Origin: Fidelibacterota bacterium
GTDB taxonomy: Bacteria; Pseudomonadota; Alphaproteobacteria; Rhodospirillales; Rhodospirillaceae
Direction of reading: 5' to 3'
Length of the DNA stretch: 39,396 bases
NCBI GenBank assembly: GCA_947476895.1
Contig: CANJRX010000020.1
Coordinates: forward strand, 1-39,396
Shown: one piece after another, positions 16,859-26,479 of the stretch
Numbering within the stretch: the first letter of the stretch is position 1
How the letters are laid out: every line of letters starts with the position of its first letter
Notes under the pieces: generated by a model
What the model saw: the letters and a program-made list of their open reading frames with translations, nothing else
Database searches by the model: none
Told to the model about the DNA's origin: nothing
Program-made: the position numbers and the translations under genes

Positions 16859-17806
16859 CTAGGCGGTTTTGCGCTCAGGCATCGGCGATCCCGGTACGCC
16901 GCCCAAGTCATCACGGCGCAGATCGAGATAGAGCAGCACCGGCATGCCGACGCGAATGCTCGAGAAGGTGCCGACGAACAGGCCCCATAGCATCGCAATG
17001 CTGAAACCGAACAAGGTCTCGCCGCCGAAAACCAGCAGCGCGATCACAGTCAGGAACACGGTGAACACCGTCAGCAAGGTACGTGGCAACACGCGATTGA
17101 CCGAAAGGTTGAGCAGTTCCGGTAACGGCATCTTTTTGTACTTGCGCAGCATTTCACGCACGCGGTCATAGACCACGATGGAATCGTTGACCGAGTAACC
17201 GGCAATCGTCAGCACGGCGGCCACCGTCGTCAGATCGAAGTTCATCTCAAAAAGCGAAAAGACTCCGAGGGTCGTGATCACGTCACTACAGAGCGCAAGA
17301 CAAGCCCCGAGTGCGAATTGCCACTCGAACCGAAACCAAACGTAAATCGCGATGGCGGTCACAGCGAGGGCAACGGCCAAAGCGCCGCTGATGATCAGCT
17401 CGGCACCAACTTTAGGTCCTACCACTTCGGTACGGCGGAATTCATAACCGGCGCCCAGGGATCCTTGTACTTTTTTCAGCGCAACGTTTTGCGCCTGATC
17501 GCCGCCGGGTTGCTCCGGGACGCGGATCATGATGTCGCGGCCTGTGTCGCCAAAGGTCGTGATGTTGATTTCGCCCAGACCTAGTTCGTTCAACTCGCTG
17601 CGCACGAGCGAAAGGTCGACGACCTTCTCGGCTCGCGCTTCCATCAGGATGCCCCCGGCGAAGTCGATGCCGAAGTTAAAGCCTTTGGTCGAGATGGAGG
17701 CGATGGACACCACGATCAGGATCGCGGTCATGACGTACCAGATGAAGCGTGTGCCGACGACGTCCCATTTGAACTCGGTCGGCATATAGCGAAGGATCGG
17801 TTGCAT
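16859..17806 (-). CDS. secF: Protein translocase subunit SecF
   Basis: SecF pairs with SecD in the inner membrane and uses the proton gradient to complete Sec-dependent export. The 315-residue protein has six membrane helices, the SecF hallmark FNFGIDFAGGILMEAR before the periplasmic domain, and the conserved region AGYSVNDSIVVYDRVRE with LNLSVNRVLPRTLLT. GGGAGAAAC precedes ATG 17806, which lies 18 bp after the secD stop. It is the third gene of the yajC-secD-secF-Mth938-like run. Confidence 0.97.
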   Translation of the reverse strand: MQPILRYMPTEFKWDVVGTRFIWYVMTAILIVVSIASISTKGFNFGIDFAGGILMEARAEKVVDLSLVRSELNELGLGEINITTFGDTGRDIMIRVPEQPGGDQAQNVALKKVQGSLGAGYEFRRTEVVGPKVGAELIISGALAVALAVTAIAIYVWFRFEWQFALGACLALCSDVITTLGVFSLFEMNFDLTTVAAVLTIAGYSVNDSIVVYDRVREMLRKYKKMPLPELLNLSVNRVLPRTLLTVFTVFLTVIALLVFGGETLFGFSIAMLWGLFVGTFSSIRVGMPVLLYLDLRRDDLGGVPGSPMPERKTA

Positions 17807-17824
17807 GGTCTGTTTCTCCCCCGC

Positions 17825-19378
17825 CTATACCGGCAACGTTGTGCGTTTGCCGGCGCGATACCACATCCACACCTGCATGCGCGTAATCATCACCGCCGAG
17901 AACATCGAGGTGGCGATGCCCACGGCCAGCGTCACGGCAAAACCGCGCACCGGACCTGTGCCCAAGAAGTACAGAATGGCCGCCGCCAGGAACGTTGTGA
18001 GGTTGGAGTCAAAAATCGTCGCGAAGGCGTTTTGGAAACCTTGCGTCAGCGCGTTGATCAGCGTTTTGCCTGCCGCATACTCTTCACGCATACGCTCATA
18101 GATCAGCACGTTGGCGTCCACGGCGATGCCGAGCGACAGCACCACGCCTGCGATGCCGGGCAAAGTCAGCGTACCGCCGACGATGCTCAAGAATGCAAAC
18201 AACGTAAGCATGTGGAAGATCTGGCCGAATACTGCGAACAGGCCGAAGGTGTGATAGGCGATGATCATGAAGACCACGACCAAACCTCCGCCGACGAAAG
18301 CTGCCGTGGCGCCCTTGGCAATCGAGTCTGCGCCAAGACCCGGACCAATCGTGCGCTCTTCTAGGAAGAGCAACGGTGCAGGCAAAGCACCGGCGCGTAA
18401 CAATAATGCGAGGTCATTTGCGGTCTGGGTCGTGAAGCCGCCGCGGATGATGCCCGAGCCGCCGACGATGGGGCCTTCGAGTACGGGCGCGCTAATGACT
18501 TTGTTATCGAGAAGGATGGCGAGGCGTTGGCCGACGTTGGCTGACGTCACCTGACCAAAGCGGCGGCCACCGGCGGTGTCGAAGCGGAAGCTGACGACGG
18601 GCGAGCCCTCTTGGAACGAAGGCTGTGAATCCACCAGCCGCTCGCCGCTGACTTCAACTTTGCGGCGCACTACAAAGTTTTGGCCTGTGAGCTCGCCACC
18701 ACCCGGCACCAGCATCGTACCCGGCGGAAGATCACGTGGGTCGCTGCTGGCCTGGTTTGGTTCCAGCAAATAGAAGTTCATTTTGGCTGTTTGGCCCAGC
18801 AGCGTTTTCACGCGCGTAGGGTCTCCTACGCCCGGCAATTCCACCATGATGCGGTCGGTGCCCTGGCGCTGAATCGAAGGCTCGGTTGTGCCGAATTCAT
18901 CGATACGGCGGCGCACGATTTCGAGTGACTGATTGATGGCGGCGTTCTGACGCTCGCGCTTTACGCGATCTGCAACAACGATGTGAATACGGTCATCGCC
19001 TTCGGAATCAACTTCCATGCCAACCGCGGCGGTCGCGATGGATGCGCGGGCAGCGTCACGGTCTTTGGCGTCATTCACGGTCACATAGACGCTGTCTTCC
19101 GTCGAGCGAATGGTGCGGTAGGCGATCTTGGCTTCACGCAATGCGGAACGCGAGGTTTCTTCCAGATCGGCCAGCTGTTCTTTGACGATGGCGCTCGTAT
19201 CGACTTCCATGAGCAGGTACGAACCACCGCGTAAGTCGAGACCCAAGTTCATCGGCTTCCACCAGGTCGGAAAGTTCTGGCGCATCGATGACGGGATCAT
19301 GTTCGGCAGCGCGAAGAAGATCGACGCCAATACGACGGCGCAGATCATGATGACTTTTGTGTTGCTGAAATGCAGCAT
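17825..19378 (-). CDS. secD: Protein translocase subunit SecD
   Basis: The 517-residue protein has a first membrane helix (about 7-25), the conserved LGLDLRGGSYLLMEVD and a large periplasmic P1 region. The C-terminal five-helix channel half follows, with VDANVLIYERMREEY and FDSNLTTFLAAAILY. It forms the SecDF proton-driven motor with SecF. An AAGGA motif lies upstream of ATG 19378. It begins 30 bp after the yajC stop and is followed by secF. Confidence 0.97.
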   Translation of the reverse strand: MLHFSNTKVIMICAVVLASIFFALPNMIPSSMRQNFPTWWKPMNLGLDLRGGSYLLMEVDTSAIVKEQLADLEETSRSALREAKIAYRTIRSTEDSVYVTVNDAKDRDAARASIATAAVGMEVDSEGDDRIHIVVADRVKRERQNAAINQSLEIVRRRIDEFGTTEPSIQRQGTDRIMVELPGVGDPTRVKTLLGQTAKMNFYLLEPNQASSDPRDLPPGTMLVPGGGELTGQNFVVRRKVEVSGERLVDSQPSFQEGSPVVSFRFDTAGGRRFGQVTSANVGQRLAILLDNKVISAPVLEGPIVGGSGIIRGGFTTQTANDLALLLRAGALPAPLLFLEERTIGPGLGADSIAKGATAAFVGGGLVVVFMIIAYHTFGLFAVFGQIFHMLTLFAFLSIVGGTLTLPGIAGVVLSLGIAVDANVLIYERMREEYAAGKTLINALTQGFQNAFATIFDSNLTTFLAAAILYFLGTGPVRGFAVTLAVGIATSMFSAVMITRMQVWMWYRAGKRTTLPV

Positions 19379-19408
19379 GGCGCGGTCCTTAGGCCGGAAG
19401 AGGCCTGG

Positions 19409-19765
19409 TTACTTCTCTTCGGTTTTGGCTTCGGCTTTATCGCTGACCGGTTCGGTCTTGCTGACGACGCTGGTGATCATATCCTGCGCGACTTGGACGC
19501 GGACGCCATCGGCGATTTCCACGGTCAGCTCGCGCTTTTCAGCCGAGACTTTGGTCACGAGGCCGATGATGCCGCCATTGGTGATGACGCGGTCACCGCG
19601 ACGCACGGCTTCCAGCATGGCTTTATGGTCTTTGAGCTTCTTCTGCTGCGGACGGATCAGCAAAAAATAGAACACCACAAAAATGAGAACCAAGGGCACA
19701 AACTGGACGAAACTCGTCGCAGATGTCGCGCCGGCGGCCTGGGCGTAGGCCGGGGAGATGAACAT
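19409..19765 (-). CDS. yajC: Sec translocase accessory protein YajC
   Basis: The 118-residue protein has a short outside N-terminus (MFISPAYAQA), one membrane helix (about 20-38), the family motif FLLIRPQQKKLKDHKAML, and a small cytoplasmic domain with GDRVITNGGIIG. It associates with SecDF. The frame is open 32 codons further, but ATG 19765 has AAGGAG seven bases upstream and gives the family-typical start. It is the first gene of the Sec run. Confidence 0.95.
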   Translation of the reverse strand: MFISPAYAQAAGATSATSFVQFVPLVLIFVVFYFLLIRPQQKKLKDHKAMLEAVRRGDRVITNGGIIGLVTKVSAEKRELTVEIADGVRVQVAQDMITSVVSKTEPVSDKAEAKTEEK

Positions 19766-19823
19766 CCGGGAACTCCTTATAATATAGATGTCAGCGGGAC
19801 CTGCGGGGACCCGTAAAGGGCGG

Positions 19824-19851
19824 ACTATACCCACCCCGCCGCGTCTTGCAA
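19824..19851 (-). promoter_or_regulatory. Candidate sigma-70 promoter for yajC-secD-secF
   Basis: On the minus strand TTGCAA (19851-19846) and TATAGT (19829-19824) are separated by 16 bases. The -10 hexamer matches five of six consensus bases and the -35 matches four. Transcription would begin about 50 bp before the yajC start. It lies in the 189-bp divergent gap with the DUF815 ATPase gene. Confidence 0.45.
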
Positions 19852-19954
19852 ATGTTATCACCCCCGAAGGAAATCAGCCTTTTAACTGGGAACGCCGCAG
19901 CGGTTTCGCAAGCCCTGGCAATCTGTTAGCTTCCGCCCCCGAAAGGCATTTCTC

Positions 19955-20890
19955 ATGGCAAAAAAGCGTCCCAAGAAGACTTCTGTGAAACAGCAAGGTA
20001 ACAGCGCCCGTAACAGCGCTGGCCATGCCCTCGCCCCGCTTTTGAAGCGCATTGCCGAGGCCCTGGAGCGACAGGTTCCGCCCGCCGCCAAGGCAGCGGA
20101 TTTATCCGGCTTTGATGCCTTTGTCTGGCATGCCGAAACGGGACAGCTGGCTCCGGTCAAAACCGTAAGCCGCGTGCCCCTCAGATTGCTGAAAGGTATC
20201 GAACGCCAGGCTGAGCAATTGTTGGCTAACACCCAGCAGCATGCCGATGGCTATCCGGCCAACAATGCCCTGCTGTGGGGCGCACGCGGCGCCGGCAAAA
20301 GTTCGCTCGTGAAGGCTGTTCAGGCCTCCGTTAATGAAAAGCGCAAAGGTGCCGACCGTCTGGCGCTGGTGGAAATCCACCGCGAGGATATTCAAAGCCT
20401 GCCCCGTTTGCTCGCTCGCCTTCGTGATATCGCGCGCCCTTGCGTGTTGTTCTGCGACGATCTGTCATTTGAGGGCGAGGACCAAAGCTACAAGGCTTTG
20501 AAAGCCGTCCTGGAAGGTGGCCTCGAAGGCCGCCCGTCAAACGTGGTGTTCTACGCCACTTCAAACCGCCGCCACATGCTGGCGCGCAGCATGATCGAGA
20601 ACGAACGCGCCGCCGCCATTCACGACACCGAAGCCGTCGAGGAAAAGGTCTCGCTGTCCGACCGCTTCGGCTTGTGGCTCGGCTTCCACAATCTCGATCA
20701 GGAAACCTATCTCGATATCATCACAGGTTATGCGGCAGCCTTAAAGCTGCCCCTTGCGGCGGATGATCTGCGCGCGCGCGCTATTGAATGGTCTGTGACA
20801 CGCGGCGGCCGGTCGGGCCGCGTCGCCTGGCAGTTGATCCAGGCCGTGGCCGGGGAACTCAAGATCAAGGTCGATATCGCCAAACTCTAG
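19955..20890 (+). CDS. DUF815-family AAA+ ATPase
   Basis: The 311-residue protein has a basic N-terminus (KKRPKKTSVK). Its AAA+ core carries Walker A GARGAGKSS (109-117), Walker B VLFCDDLSF (164-172), a sensor-1-like YATSNRRHM and a C-terminal GGRSGRVAWQ sensor-2 region. The family (DUF815) resembles DnaA/DnaC-like loaders, but its target is not known. It is commonly found beside yajC/secD in alphaproteobacteria, as here, where it is divergent from yajC. GAAAGG lies before ATG 19955. No partner gene is adjacent on the same strand. Confidence 0.9.
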   Translation: MAKKRPKKTSVKQQGNSARNSAGHALAPLLKRIAEALERQVPPAAKAADLSGFDAFVWHAETGQLAPVKTVSRVPLRLLKGIERQAEQLLANTQQHADGYPANNALLWGARGAGKSSLVKAVQASVNEKRKGADRLALVEIHREDIQSLPRLLARLRDIARPCVLFCDDLSFEGEDQSYKALKAVLEGGLEGRPSNVVFYATSNRRHMLARSMIENERAAAIHDTEAVEEKVSLSDRFGLWLGFHNLDQETYLDIITGYAAALKLPLAADDLRARAIEWSVTRGGRSGRVAWQLIQAVAGELKIKVDIAKL

Positions 20891-20894
20891 GCGC

Positions 20895-20923
20895 AAAAAA
20901 GGCGGGACCCGTCGGCCCCGCGC
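20895..20923 (-). terminator. Rho-independent terminator after the DUF1236 gene
   Basis: Read on the minus strand, GCGGGGCC-GACG-GGTCCCGC forms an eight-base stem (one G-U pair) with a four-base loop, followed by C and six Ts. It lies 18 bp after the stop at 20941. On the plus strand the same hairpin is followed by a weaker TTCTTT and may also end the DUF815 transcript. Confidence 0.8.
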
Positions 20924-20940
20924 TTCTTTAGATCGCTAGA

Positions 20941-21276
20941 TTAGCGCGGATAGACGTGAATGATCTTGCGATTCTCACGTTCCACGATGATCGGCTGGCC
21001 GTTGACCACAACGTAACGATAACGGTCCGGGTGTTCGATCGTGATCGTGTTCGGCAGTTCGTAAGTCGTCGAATACGTCGCCGGCAGCTCCGCGCCGACC
21101 TTCGCGTCAAAGCGCGCGTCGTCGATCGACTTGTACTGCTTCACGGTCGTGTATTCACGGATCAAATTGCCATCAGCATCAGTCCAACGCGTGGTGCTGC
21201 TGGAAATCGCGCCTTGGGCAAAAGCGCTTCCGGAAATCGCCATGGCGGCGATAAATATCGCAACTGTCTTTTTCAT
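20941..21276 (-). CDS. DUF1236-like exported protein
   Basis: The 111-residue product has a clear signal peptide (cleavage likely after SAFA at about residue 20). Its C-terminal half carries the DUF1236 pattern RYRYVVVNGQPIIVERENRK ending IIHVYP. These small periplasmic alphaproteobacterial proteins have no established function. GAAGGAG lies before ATG 21276. It has its own candidate EcfG-type promoter upstream and a terminator downstream, so it is a separate stress-type unit placed between nlpD and the ATPase gene. Confidence 0.8.
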   Translation of the reverse strand: MKKTVAIFIAAMAISGSAFAQGAISSSTTRWTDADGNLIREYTTVKQYKSIDDARFDAKVGAELPATYSTTYELPNTITIEHPDRYRYVVVNGQPIIVERENRKIIHVYPR

Positions 21277-21343
21277 CTGTGGTCTCCTTCTGTAAGTTTC
21301 AAAACGTGCCTGCGGCCTCAGAAGAGGACCCAGTCCAGAAGGG

Positions 21344-21369
21344 AACGGACGCTTTACGACAGATGTTCC
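21344..21369 (-). promoter_or_regulatory. Candidate EcfG (general stress) promoter for the DUF1236 gene
   Basis: On the minus strand GGAAC (21369-21365) and CGTT (21347-21344) are separated by 17 bases. This matches the alphaproteobacterial sigma-EcfG consensus GGAAC-N16/17-CGTT exactly. Transcription would begin about 60 bp before ATG 21276. Confidence 0.6.
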
Positions 21370-21400
21370 GTAAGATGGTCTAAGCGTAATAAAGGCGCAA

Positions 21401-22498
21401 TTACGGGGCGAGGAATTCCATAGGATTCAGCGCCTGCGTGCCTTTACGCACTTCGAAGTGCAGCTGCGGTGAATCAACATTCCCGGTGCGGCCGACTTGC
21501 GCGATCACCTGGCCCTGCTTGACCTCGTCACCGCGGGCAACCAGCAGCTTTTCATTGTGCGCATAAGCTGTGGTCCAGCCGTCGGCGTGTTTGATCAGCA
21601 GCAGATTGCCGAAGCCTTTAAGTTCGTTGCCGGCATAGGCCACGACACCGTTTTCGGCGGCGTGTACTTGCGCGCCGGCAGGTGCTGCGATGTTGATGCC
21701 GTCGTTGTGCAAGCCCTTACCCGCCGCGCCGTATCCGGCGATGACTTTACCGCGCAAAGGCCACGAGAACTGCGAGGCCGCGCGCGCGGCTGGTTCATTC
21801 AAGGGCTGCGGCGGTAACGCGATGGCGACTTCCGGCTCAACAGGCGGCGGAGCTACAGGCGTTGCCGGTGTTTCCGGTACGGGCGCAGGCATAGGCGCAC
21901 CGAGTGGTCCCGGCATGGGCGTAATGGTCTCAAACGGCTGCGGCGAGCCGGGTGGCGGCGGCAGCTGTTCGGTGATAATTGCGCTGGTGGGCACGCGCGC
22001 GGCCGAGCCGGACGGCGTCACCGGCGGCGGCGGCAAATCTTCCACCACGGCACGACCCGCAGGTGCTGCGGCGATGGTGAAGGGATCGGGAATCCAAAGC
22101 TGCTGCCCGACACGGATAACATACGGCGCGACGAGATCATTGGCGGACGCCAGCAGGCGCATTTCGACGCGGTACGTTACGGCCAACTGCGACAGCGTAT
22201 CGCCGCTAACAACCGTATGCATGCGCGTGGGATCAAGCACCAGCTGCTGCCCCGCCGTCAGCGTATAGGGCGCGGTCAGGCCGTTACGGGCGATGATGAC
22301 TTTGCTCGGCACGTCGTAGCGGCGCGCGATGGAGTAAAGCGTGTCGCCAGCGGCAACGGTGATGGTGCGGCTTTTGTCAGAGTCCCACAGGAACCCGCCT
22401 TTGTAGTCCGGCGGCGGATTGAATTCGGGCGCGCAGGCGGCCAGCGCGCCGAGCGCAGCAACAACGATCAATACTTTTGCGACACCCAGATATCTCAT
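21401..22498 (-). CDS. nlpD: NlpD-like lipoprotein: two LysM domains and a degenerate M23 (LytM) domain
   Basis: This lipoprotein of about 365 residues has a signal ending in lipobox LAAC (C at about 22). Two LysM peptidoglycan-binding repeats follow (about 45-92 and 93-140), then a Pro-rich linker, then an M23 domain (about 240-365). The zinc ligands of active M23 enzymes are altered: HxGxD is NDGIN, and the first histidine of HxH is Q (PQLHFE). It is therefore expected to activate amidases rather than cut peptidoglycan, like E. coli NlpD/EnvC. The ATG (22496-22498) overlaps the pcm stop as TGATG, so translation is coupled. Confidence 0.88.
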   Translation of the reverse strand: MRYLGVAKVLIVVAALGALAACAPEFNPPPDYKGGFLWDSDKSRTITVAAGDTLYSIARRYDVPSKVIIARNGLTAPYTLTAGQQLVLDPTRMHTVVSGDTLSQLAVTYRVEMRLLASANDLVAPYVIRVGQQLWIPDPFTIAAAPAGRAVVEDLPPPPVTPSGSAARVPTSAIITEQLPPPPGSPQPFETITPMPGPLGAPMPAPVPETPATPVAPPPVEPEVAIALPPQPLNEPAARAASQFSWPLRGKVIAGYGAAGKGLHNDGINIAAPAGAQVHAAENGVVAYAGNELKGFGNLLLIKHADGWTTAYAHNEKLLVARGDEVKQGQVIAQVGRTGNVDSPQLHFEVRKGTQALNPMEFLAP

Positions 22499-23145
22499 CA
22501 CTTACTTTCCGGCACACCTTGCACAAGCGGCACAAACCGCACAGGGAACAAGCGCTCGCTGGTAAACTGTTTACCGTCTTTGCGCACGCGGATCACTTCT
22601 TGATGCGATTCCGCGCTGTCCCCTACCGGCAAAACCATAATGCCGCCTTCGTCCGATAATTGCGCCACCAAATCCGGCGGCACCAACCGCGCCGCCGCCG
22701 TGACCAATATACGGTCAAACGGCGCCTGAGCGGTCCAGCCCTTATATCCGTCGCCCACCATTGTGGTGATATTATGGAATTTCAGTTCTTTGAAGCGCTG
22801 CTCGGCCAAGGACATGAGGTCACGATGACGCTCAATGGTATAAACCCGCCGCGCGAGTTTTGAGAGAATCGCGGACTGGTAGCCCGAGCCAGTGCCGACC
22901 TCCAGGACCTTGTGACGGTCGTTAACTTCTAGCGCCTGAGTCATCAAACCCACCACCAAAGGCTGGCTAATGGTCTGCCCGCAATTAATCGGCAGCGCCT
23001 GGTTGGCATAGGCCTGATCGAGAAAAGCTTCTTCTACAAAAGTTTCGCGTGGCACGCGCTCGAGAGCGGCCAGCACGCGCGTGTCTGTGACACCGGCGTT
23101 GCGCAGGTCCATGACAAGGCGAATTTTGCGGCTTTCGGTGCTCAC
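22498..23145 (-). CDS. pcm: Protein-L-isoaspartate O-methyltransferase
   Basis: The enzyme methylates isoaspartyl residues in damaged proteins using S-adenosylmethionine and so starts their repair. The 215-residue protein has the SAM-binding motif LEVGTGSGYQ (81-90), the substrate-side GQTISQP (active serine 60), and the PCMT motif LVTAAARLVPP. The start is GTG 23145, with AAGGA nine bases upstream, 12 bp after the surE stop. surE-pcm-nlpD is a classic linked set in proteobacteria. Confidence 0.95.
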   Translation of the reverse strand: MSTESRKIRLVMDLRNAGVTDTRVLAALERVPRETFVEEAFLDQAYANQALPINCGQTISQPLVVGLMTQALEVNDRHKVLEVGTGSGYQSAILSKLARRVYTIERHRDLMSLAEQRFKELKFHNITTMVGDGYKGWTAQAPFDRILVTAAARLVPPDLVAQLSDEGGIMVLPVGDSAESHQEVIRVRKDGKQFTSERLFPVRFVPLVQGVPESK

Positions 23146-23157
23146 CGCACATAATCC

Positions 23158-23940
23158 TTAAGCAGGAAATACTTTACCCAGCGCAGCCATGGTCGGCCCG
23201 TGAGTCAGGTCCACGTTCAGCGGTGTCACGGCAATGAAACCGTCGTCGCAAGCTCTCAAGTCCGTACCATCCCGCGCCGAATCCGACATGCGCTTCTCGC
23301 CGATCCACAGATAAGGCCGCCCGCGCGGATCGTGGCGCAGCAACAGATCGTCGCCCAGCTTGTGCTTGCCTTGCGTGGCGGGGATAACACCCTTCACCGC
23401 GTCCGGCATCACGTCCGGGAAATTGATATTGATCAGCACGTTCTTGCCCCAGCTCACGGTGCAAACTTTGCGGATCACATCGGCCCCGAACTTCTCAGCT
23501 GTTTCCCAGTGAATATCTTTTTCGTGGTCCCACACTTGCGATAGCGCAATCGACGGCACGCCCAACAGCACGCCTTCCATGGCCGCGGCGACCGTACCGG
23601 AATAATGCACGTCTTCGCCCAGGTTGCCGCCGTGATTGACGCCCGACAAAACCAAGTCAGGCGGATTGCCATGCATAATGTGATTGATCGCCACCATGAC
23701 ACAGTCGGTCGGCGTGCCGCTGATGGAGTAGCGCTTCTCGCTGATCTTAACTGGACGCAATGGATCGTGGATGGTCAGCGAGTGCCCTGCTCCGCTGCGC
23801 TCGACCGAAGGGGCGACAACCCAGATATCATCGGAGAGTTGCCGCGCGATGCGTTCGAGAACCACCAGGCCATGAGCCGTGATACCGTCGTCGTTGGAAA
23901 GAAGAATGCGCGGATTGGTCTTGAACGGCGGAAAGGTCAT
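23158..23940 (-). CDS. surE: 5'/3'-nucleotidase SurE
   Basis: SurE is a metal-dependent phosphatase of nucleoside monophosphates linked to stationary-phase survival. The 260-residue protein has the metal site [13 protein letters not shown] (residues 12-24), and the family motifs [20 protein letters not shown] and TDCVMVA. Its ATG overlaps the serS stop as ATGA, so the two are translationally coupled. Confidence 0.96.
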   Translation of the reverse strand: MTFPPFKTNPRILLSNDDGITAHGLVVLERIARQLSDDIWVVAPSVERSGAGHSLTIHDPLRPVKISEKRYSISGTPTDCVMVAINHIMHGNPPDLVLSGVNHGGNLGEDVHYSGTVAAAMEGVLLGVPSIALSQVWDHEKDIHWETAEKFGADVIRKVCTVSWGKNVLININFPDVMPDAVKGVIPATQGKHKLGDDLLLRHDPRGRPYLWIGEKRMSDSARDGTDLRACDDGFIAVTPLNVDLTHGPTMAALGKVFPA

Positions 23941-25226
23941 AAAACCTTTGTCCCCGCCGCAATGACTTCAAGGCCGCCCATGTAAGGCTTCAACGCCGCC
24001 GGCACTTTGATCGAGCCGTCTTGCTGCTGATAGTTTTCTAAGACCGCCACCAATGTGCGGCCCACGGCTAGGCCGGAGCCGTTCAGCGTGTGCACAAAGC
24101 GCGTGCCCTTGGTGTCGCCTGCCGGGCGGAAACGCGCGTTCATACGTCGCGCCTGGAAGTCGCCGGTATTGGAGCAGCTGGAAATTTCGCGGTAGGTATT
24201 ATGGCCCGGCAGCCACACTTCGATGTCATAGGTGCGGTTGGAACCAAAACCAATATCGCCACTGCACAGTGCGACAACGCGGTACGGCAGTTCGAGCTTT
24301 TGCAAAATGCCTTCGGCGCATTTGGTCATGCGGTCGAGTTCGGCGGCAGAGTCTTCCGGCGTGGTGATGCTGACCAGTTCGACTTTTTCAAACTGGTGAT
24401 TGCGGATCATGCCCTTGGTGTCTTTGCCGGCCGCGCCCGCTTCCGAACGGAAGCAGGGCGTGAAGGCCGTGAGGCGTTGCGGCAACAGGTTGCCATCGAT
24501 AATGCGTTCGGCGGCTAGGTTCGTCAGCGACACTTCGGCGGTCGGAATCAGATAATGGCCGGCGGTGGTTTGGAATAAATCCGCGCCGAACTTCGGCAGC
24601 TGACCGGTGCCCAGCAGCGCCACATCGCGCACCAGAAGCGGCGGATTGACTTCAGTGTAGCCGTTCTCAGTCGTATGGGTGTCGAGCATAAGCTGCGCAA
24701 TCGCGCGCTCCATGCGGGCCAAAGCCCCCTTCAACACGACGAAGCGCGCGCCGGACATCACCGCCGCCTGATCGAAATCCATTAAACCCAAAGCCGGACC
24801 GAGGTCGCTGTGCTCTTTGGGCGTAAAGCTGAACGTTGCGGGCGCGCCCCACTTGCGCACTTCCACATTGGCCGTCTCGTCCTTGCCTTCCGGCACGGCG
24901 GCGTCGAGTACATTGGGGATGGTGAGCAACAGCGCACGCACTTTCTCACCCAGCAGTTTTTCGTCCTGCTCCAGCGCGGTCATGCTGTCTTTGATCGTCG
25001 CCACTTCGTCCATGAGCGGCTGAGCGTCGCCGCCCTTGCCTTTGACCTGGCCGATCTGCTTCGAGACGTCATTGCGGCGGCTTTGCAGCGCCTGCAGCTC
25101 CGTGGTCATGCCGCGATGGCGCTTGTCCAGATCCACGACCTGGGCGGACATAGGCGCCGCACCCCGACGGGCCAAAGCCGCATCGAGCGCATCGGGATTT
25201 TCTCTAATCCATTTAAGGTCGTGCAT
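23937..25226 (-). CDS. serS: Seryl-tRNA synthetase
   Basis: The enzyme charges tRNA-Ser. The 429-residue protein has the N-terminal tRNA-binding coiled coil (about 30-105). The class II catalytic core follows, with the serine-binding TAEVSLTN, motif 2 [20 protein letters not shown] and motif 3 [19 protein letters not shown]. It heads the run serS-surE-pcm-nlpD. An AGGG lies upstream of ATG 25226. The divergent neighbour is a serine hydrolase gene. Confidence 0.97.
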   Translation of the reverse strand: MHDLKWIRENPDALDAALARRGAAPMSAQVVDLDKRHRGMTTELQALQSRRNDVSKQIGQVKGKGGDAQPLMDEVATIKDSMTALEQDEKLLGEKVRALLLTIPNVLDAAVPEGKDETANVEVRKWGAPATFSFTPKEHSDLGPALGLMDFDQAAVMSGARFVVLKGALARMERAIAQLMLDTHTTENGYTEVNPPLLVRDVALLGTGQLPKFGADLFQTTAGHYLIPTAEVSLTNLAAERIIDGNLLPQRLTAFTPCFRSEAGAAGKDTKGMIRNHQFEKVELVSITTPEDSAAELDRMTKCAEGILQKLELPYRVVALCSGDIGFGSNRTYDIEVWLPGHNTYREISSCSNTGDFQARRMNARFRPAGDTKGTRFVHTLNGSGLAVGRTLVAVLENYQQQDGSIKVPAALKPYMGGLEVIAAGTKVL

Positions 25227-25345
25227 GTGTCTTGAACCCTAGAACAACTTCTCCGGCTTATACGTGCAAGGCTCGAATCCGTCCAGGGTCGCTTGTCGTG
25301 CCCCACCTCGTATGTTACGTATCGTAGCATTACAGGGAGTAAAGC

Positions 25346-26479
25346 GTGCAAAAAATCATATCGCTTCTGACAGCGTGTTTTATGTCCGCTTGTGCCACCG
25401 CCCCATCGCAAACCGCTTCCGTCAACCGCATGGCCGAAAGCTTGCATGCTCAGTTGAAGGGCGACGTGGTGGGTTACGCCTTCGCGCTTGGCACTGAGCC
25501 AATGGTCACGGGGTCTGGTGGTCTCGCGCGCGCCAAGGCCGACGGCGGCCCTAAGCCGTTCACCCCTGATACACCGATGATCATCGCCAGCGTGTCGAAG
25601 TTGGTCAGCGCGCTTGCGACAATGCGGTTATTGCCCGATTACGGCCTCACGCTCGATACGCCTATCGGGCCCTATCTTCCACGCGACTGGAAGGTTGATC
25701 CCTATCTCCAAAATATAAAGTTCGCTCAGCTTCTGAATCAGACCTCGGGGATTAAAGACTTTGGCAATGGGCCAATGTCATATGAGCGCCTCAAGAGCTT
25801 CTTCACGCGGCCAGTCGATGTTGCGTCCACGACATCCTGTGGCGGCGTAGGCGTGGTTGATCCGGCGAGCCCCGTAACGCCAAATAATCTCGCGTTCTGC
25901 TATTCGAATTACAACGCAGCGCTCCTTACGATTCTTCTTCCCAAAGTCTCGGGTCTCCCTGACACGACGGATTTTGAACGCGCCTATGAGCGCTTAGTGC
26001 AGGAGACCGTGTTCAAACCGGTCGGCGTGACAAACGCAGCTTGCGCGCCCAAGGGCGTCTACGCCCTTTCCTACATTTATCCCGGCGATGCACCGGGCAA
26101 AAATTGGGGCCCACAGTACGGACGGTGCGCGACGGGCGGGTGGTATGTTTCACCCGCCGCGCTTGGCAAAGTGTTGGCGAGCGTTGCCAAGCGGGACGGC
26201 AAAATCCTCCGCGAGACCAAGGATCATTCAGGCTATGCCGATATGCGGGCGCGTGGCCTGGGGCTTGATCGCAACAACGCCGAGATGATGGAAAAGAACG
26301 GCATCCTGGGCGACGACCCGGGTGTGCTCGCTGTCTCGGCCCTATTCTTCTTTCCTGACAGCAAAGTGCCGTTGCCGGCGGTGCTGTTTACCAATTCAAC
26401 CAACAAAGCGGGACAGATCGCACAGCCGCGGCCTTATCTCGAACGAGCGCGCACGGAGGCGTTTAGTTCTGCGCCTTAA
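25346..26479 (+). CDS. Exported serine hydrolase of the beta-lactamase/penicillin-binding superfamily
   Basis: The 377-residue protein starts at GTG 25346 with AGGGAG six bases upstream. It has a short lipoprotein-like signal (C11 or C16). The fold is that of class C beta-lactamase-like esterases: SVSK (82-85) is the SxxK nucleophile motif, and YSN (186-188) is the second catalytic triad. No clear KTG/HxG third motif is seen; EKNGILG near residue 317 is a candidate. Two or more cysteines may form disulfides. Substrates in this superfamily range from lactams to esters and D-peptides, so no reaction is assigned. It lies on the opposite strand within an otherwise conserved tatC-serS interval. 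Confidence 0.85.
   Translation: MQKIISLLTACFMSACATAPSQTASVNRMAESLHAQLKGDVVGYAFALGTEPMVTGSGGLARAKADGGPKPFTPDTPMIIASVSKLVSALATMRLLPDYGLTLDTPIGPYLPRDWKVDPYLQNIKFAQLLNQTSGIKDFGNGPMSYERLKSFFTRPVDVASTTSCGGVGVVDPASPVTPNNLAFCYSNYNAALLTILLPKVSGLPDTTDFERAYERLVQETVFKPVGVTNAACAPKGVYALSYIYPGDAPGKNWGPQYGRCATGGWYVSPAALGKVLASVAKRDGKILRETKDHSGYADMRARGLGLDRNNAEMMEKNGILGDDPGVLAVSALFFFPDSKVPLPAVLFTNSTNKAGQIAQPRPYLERARTEAFSSAP

Noticed and set aside
25262-25290. A GGCTCGAATCC stretch resembling a tRNA T-arm
   Set aside because: The flanking bases do not form the five-base stem and there is no acceptor or anticodon stem.
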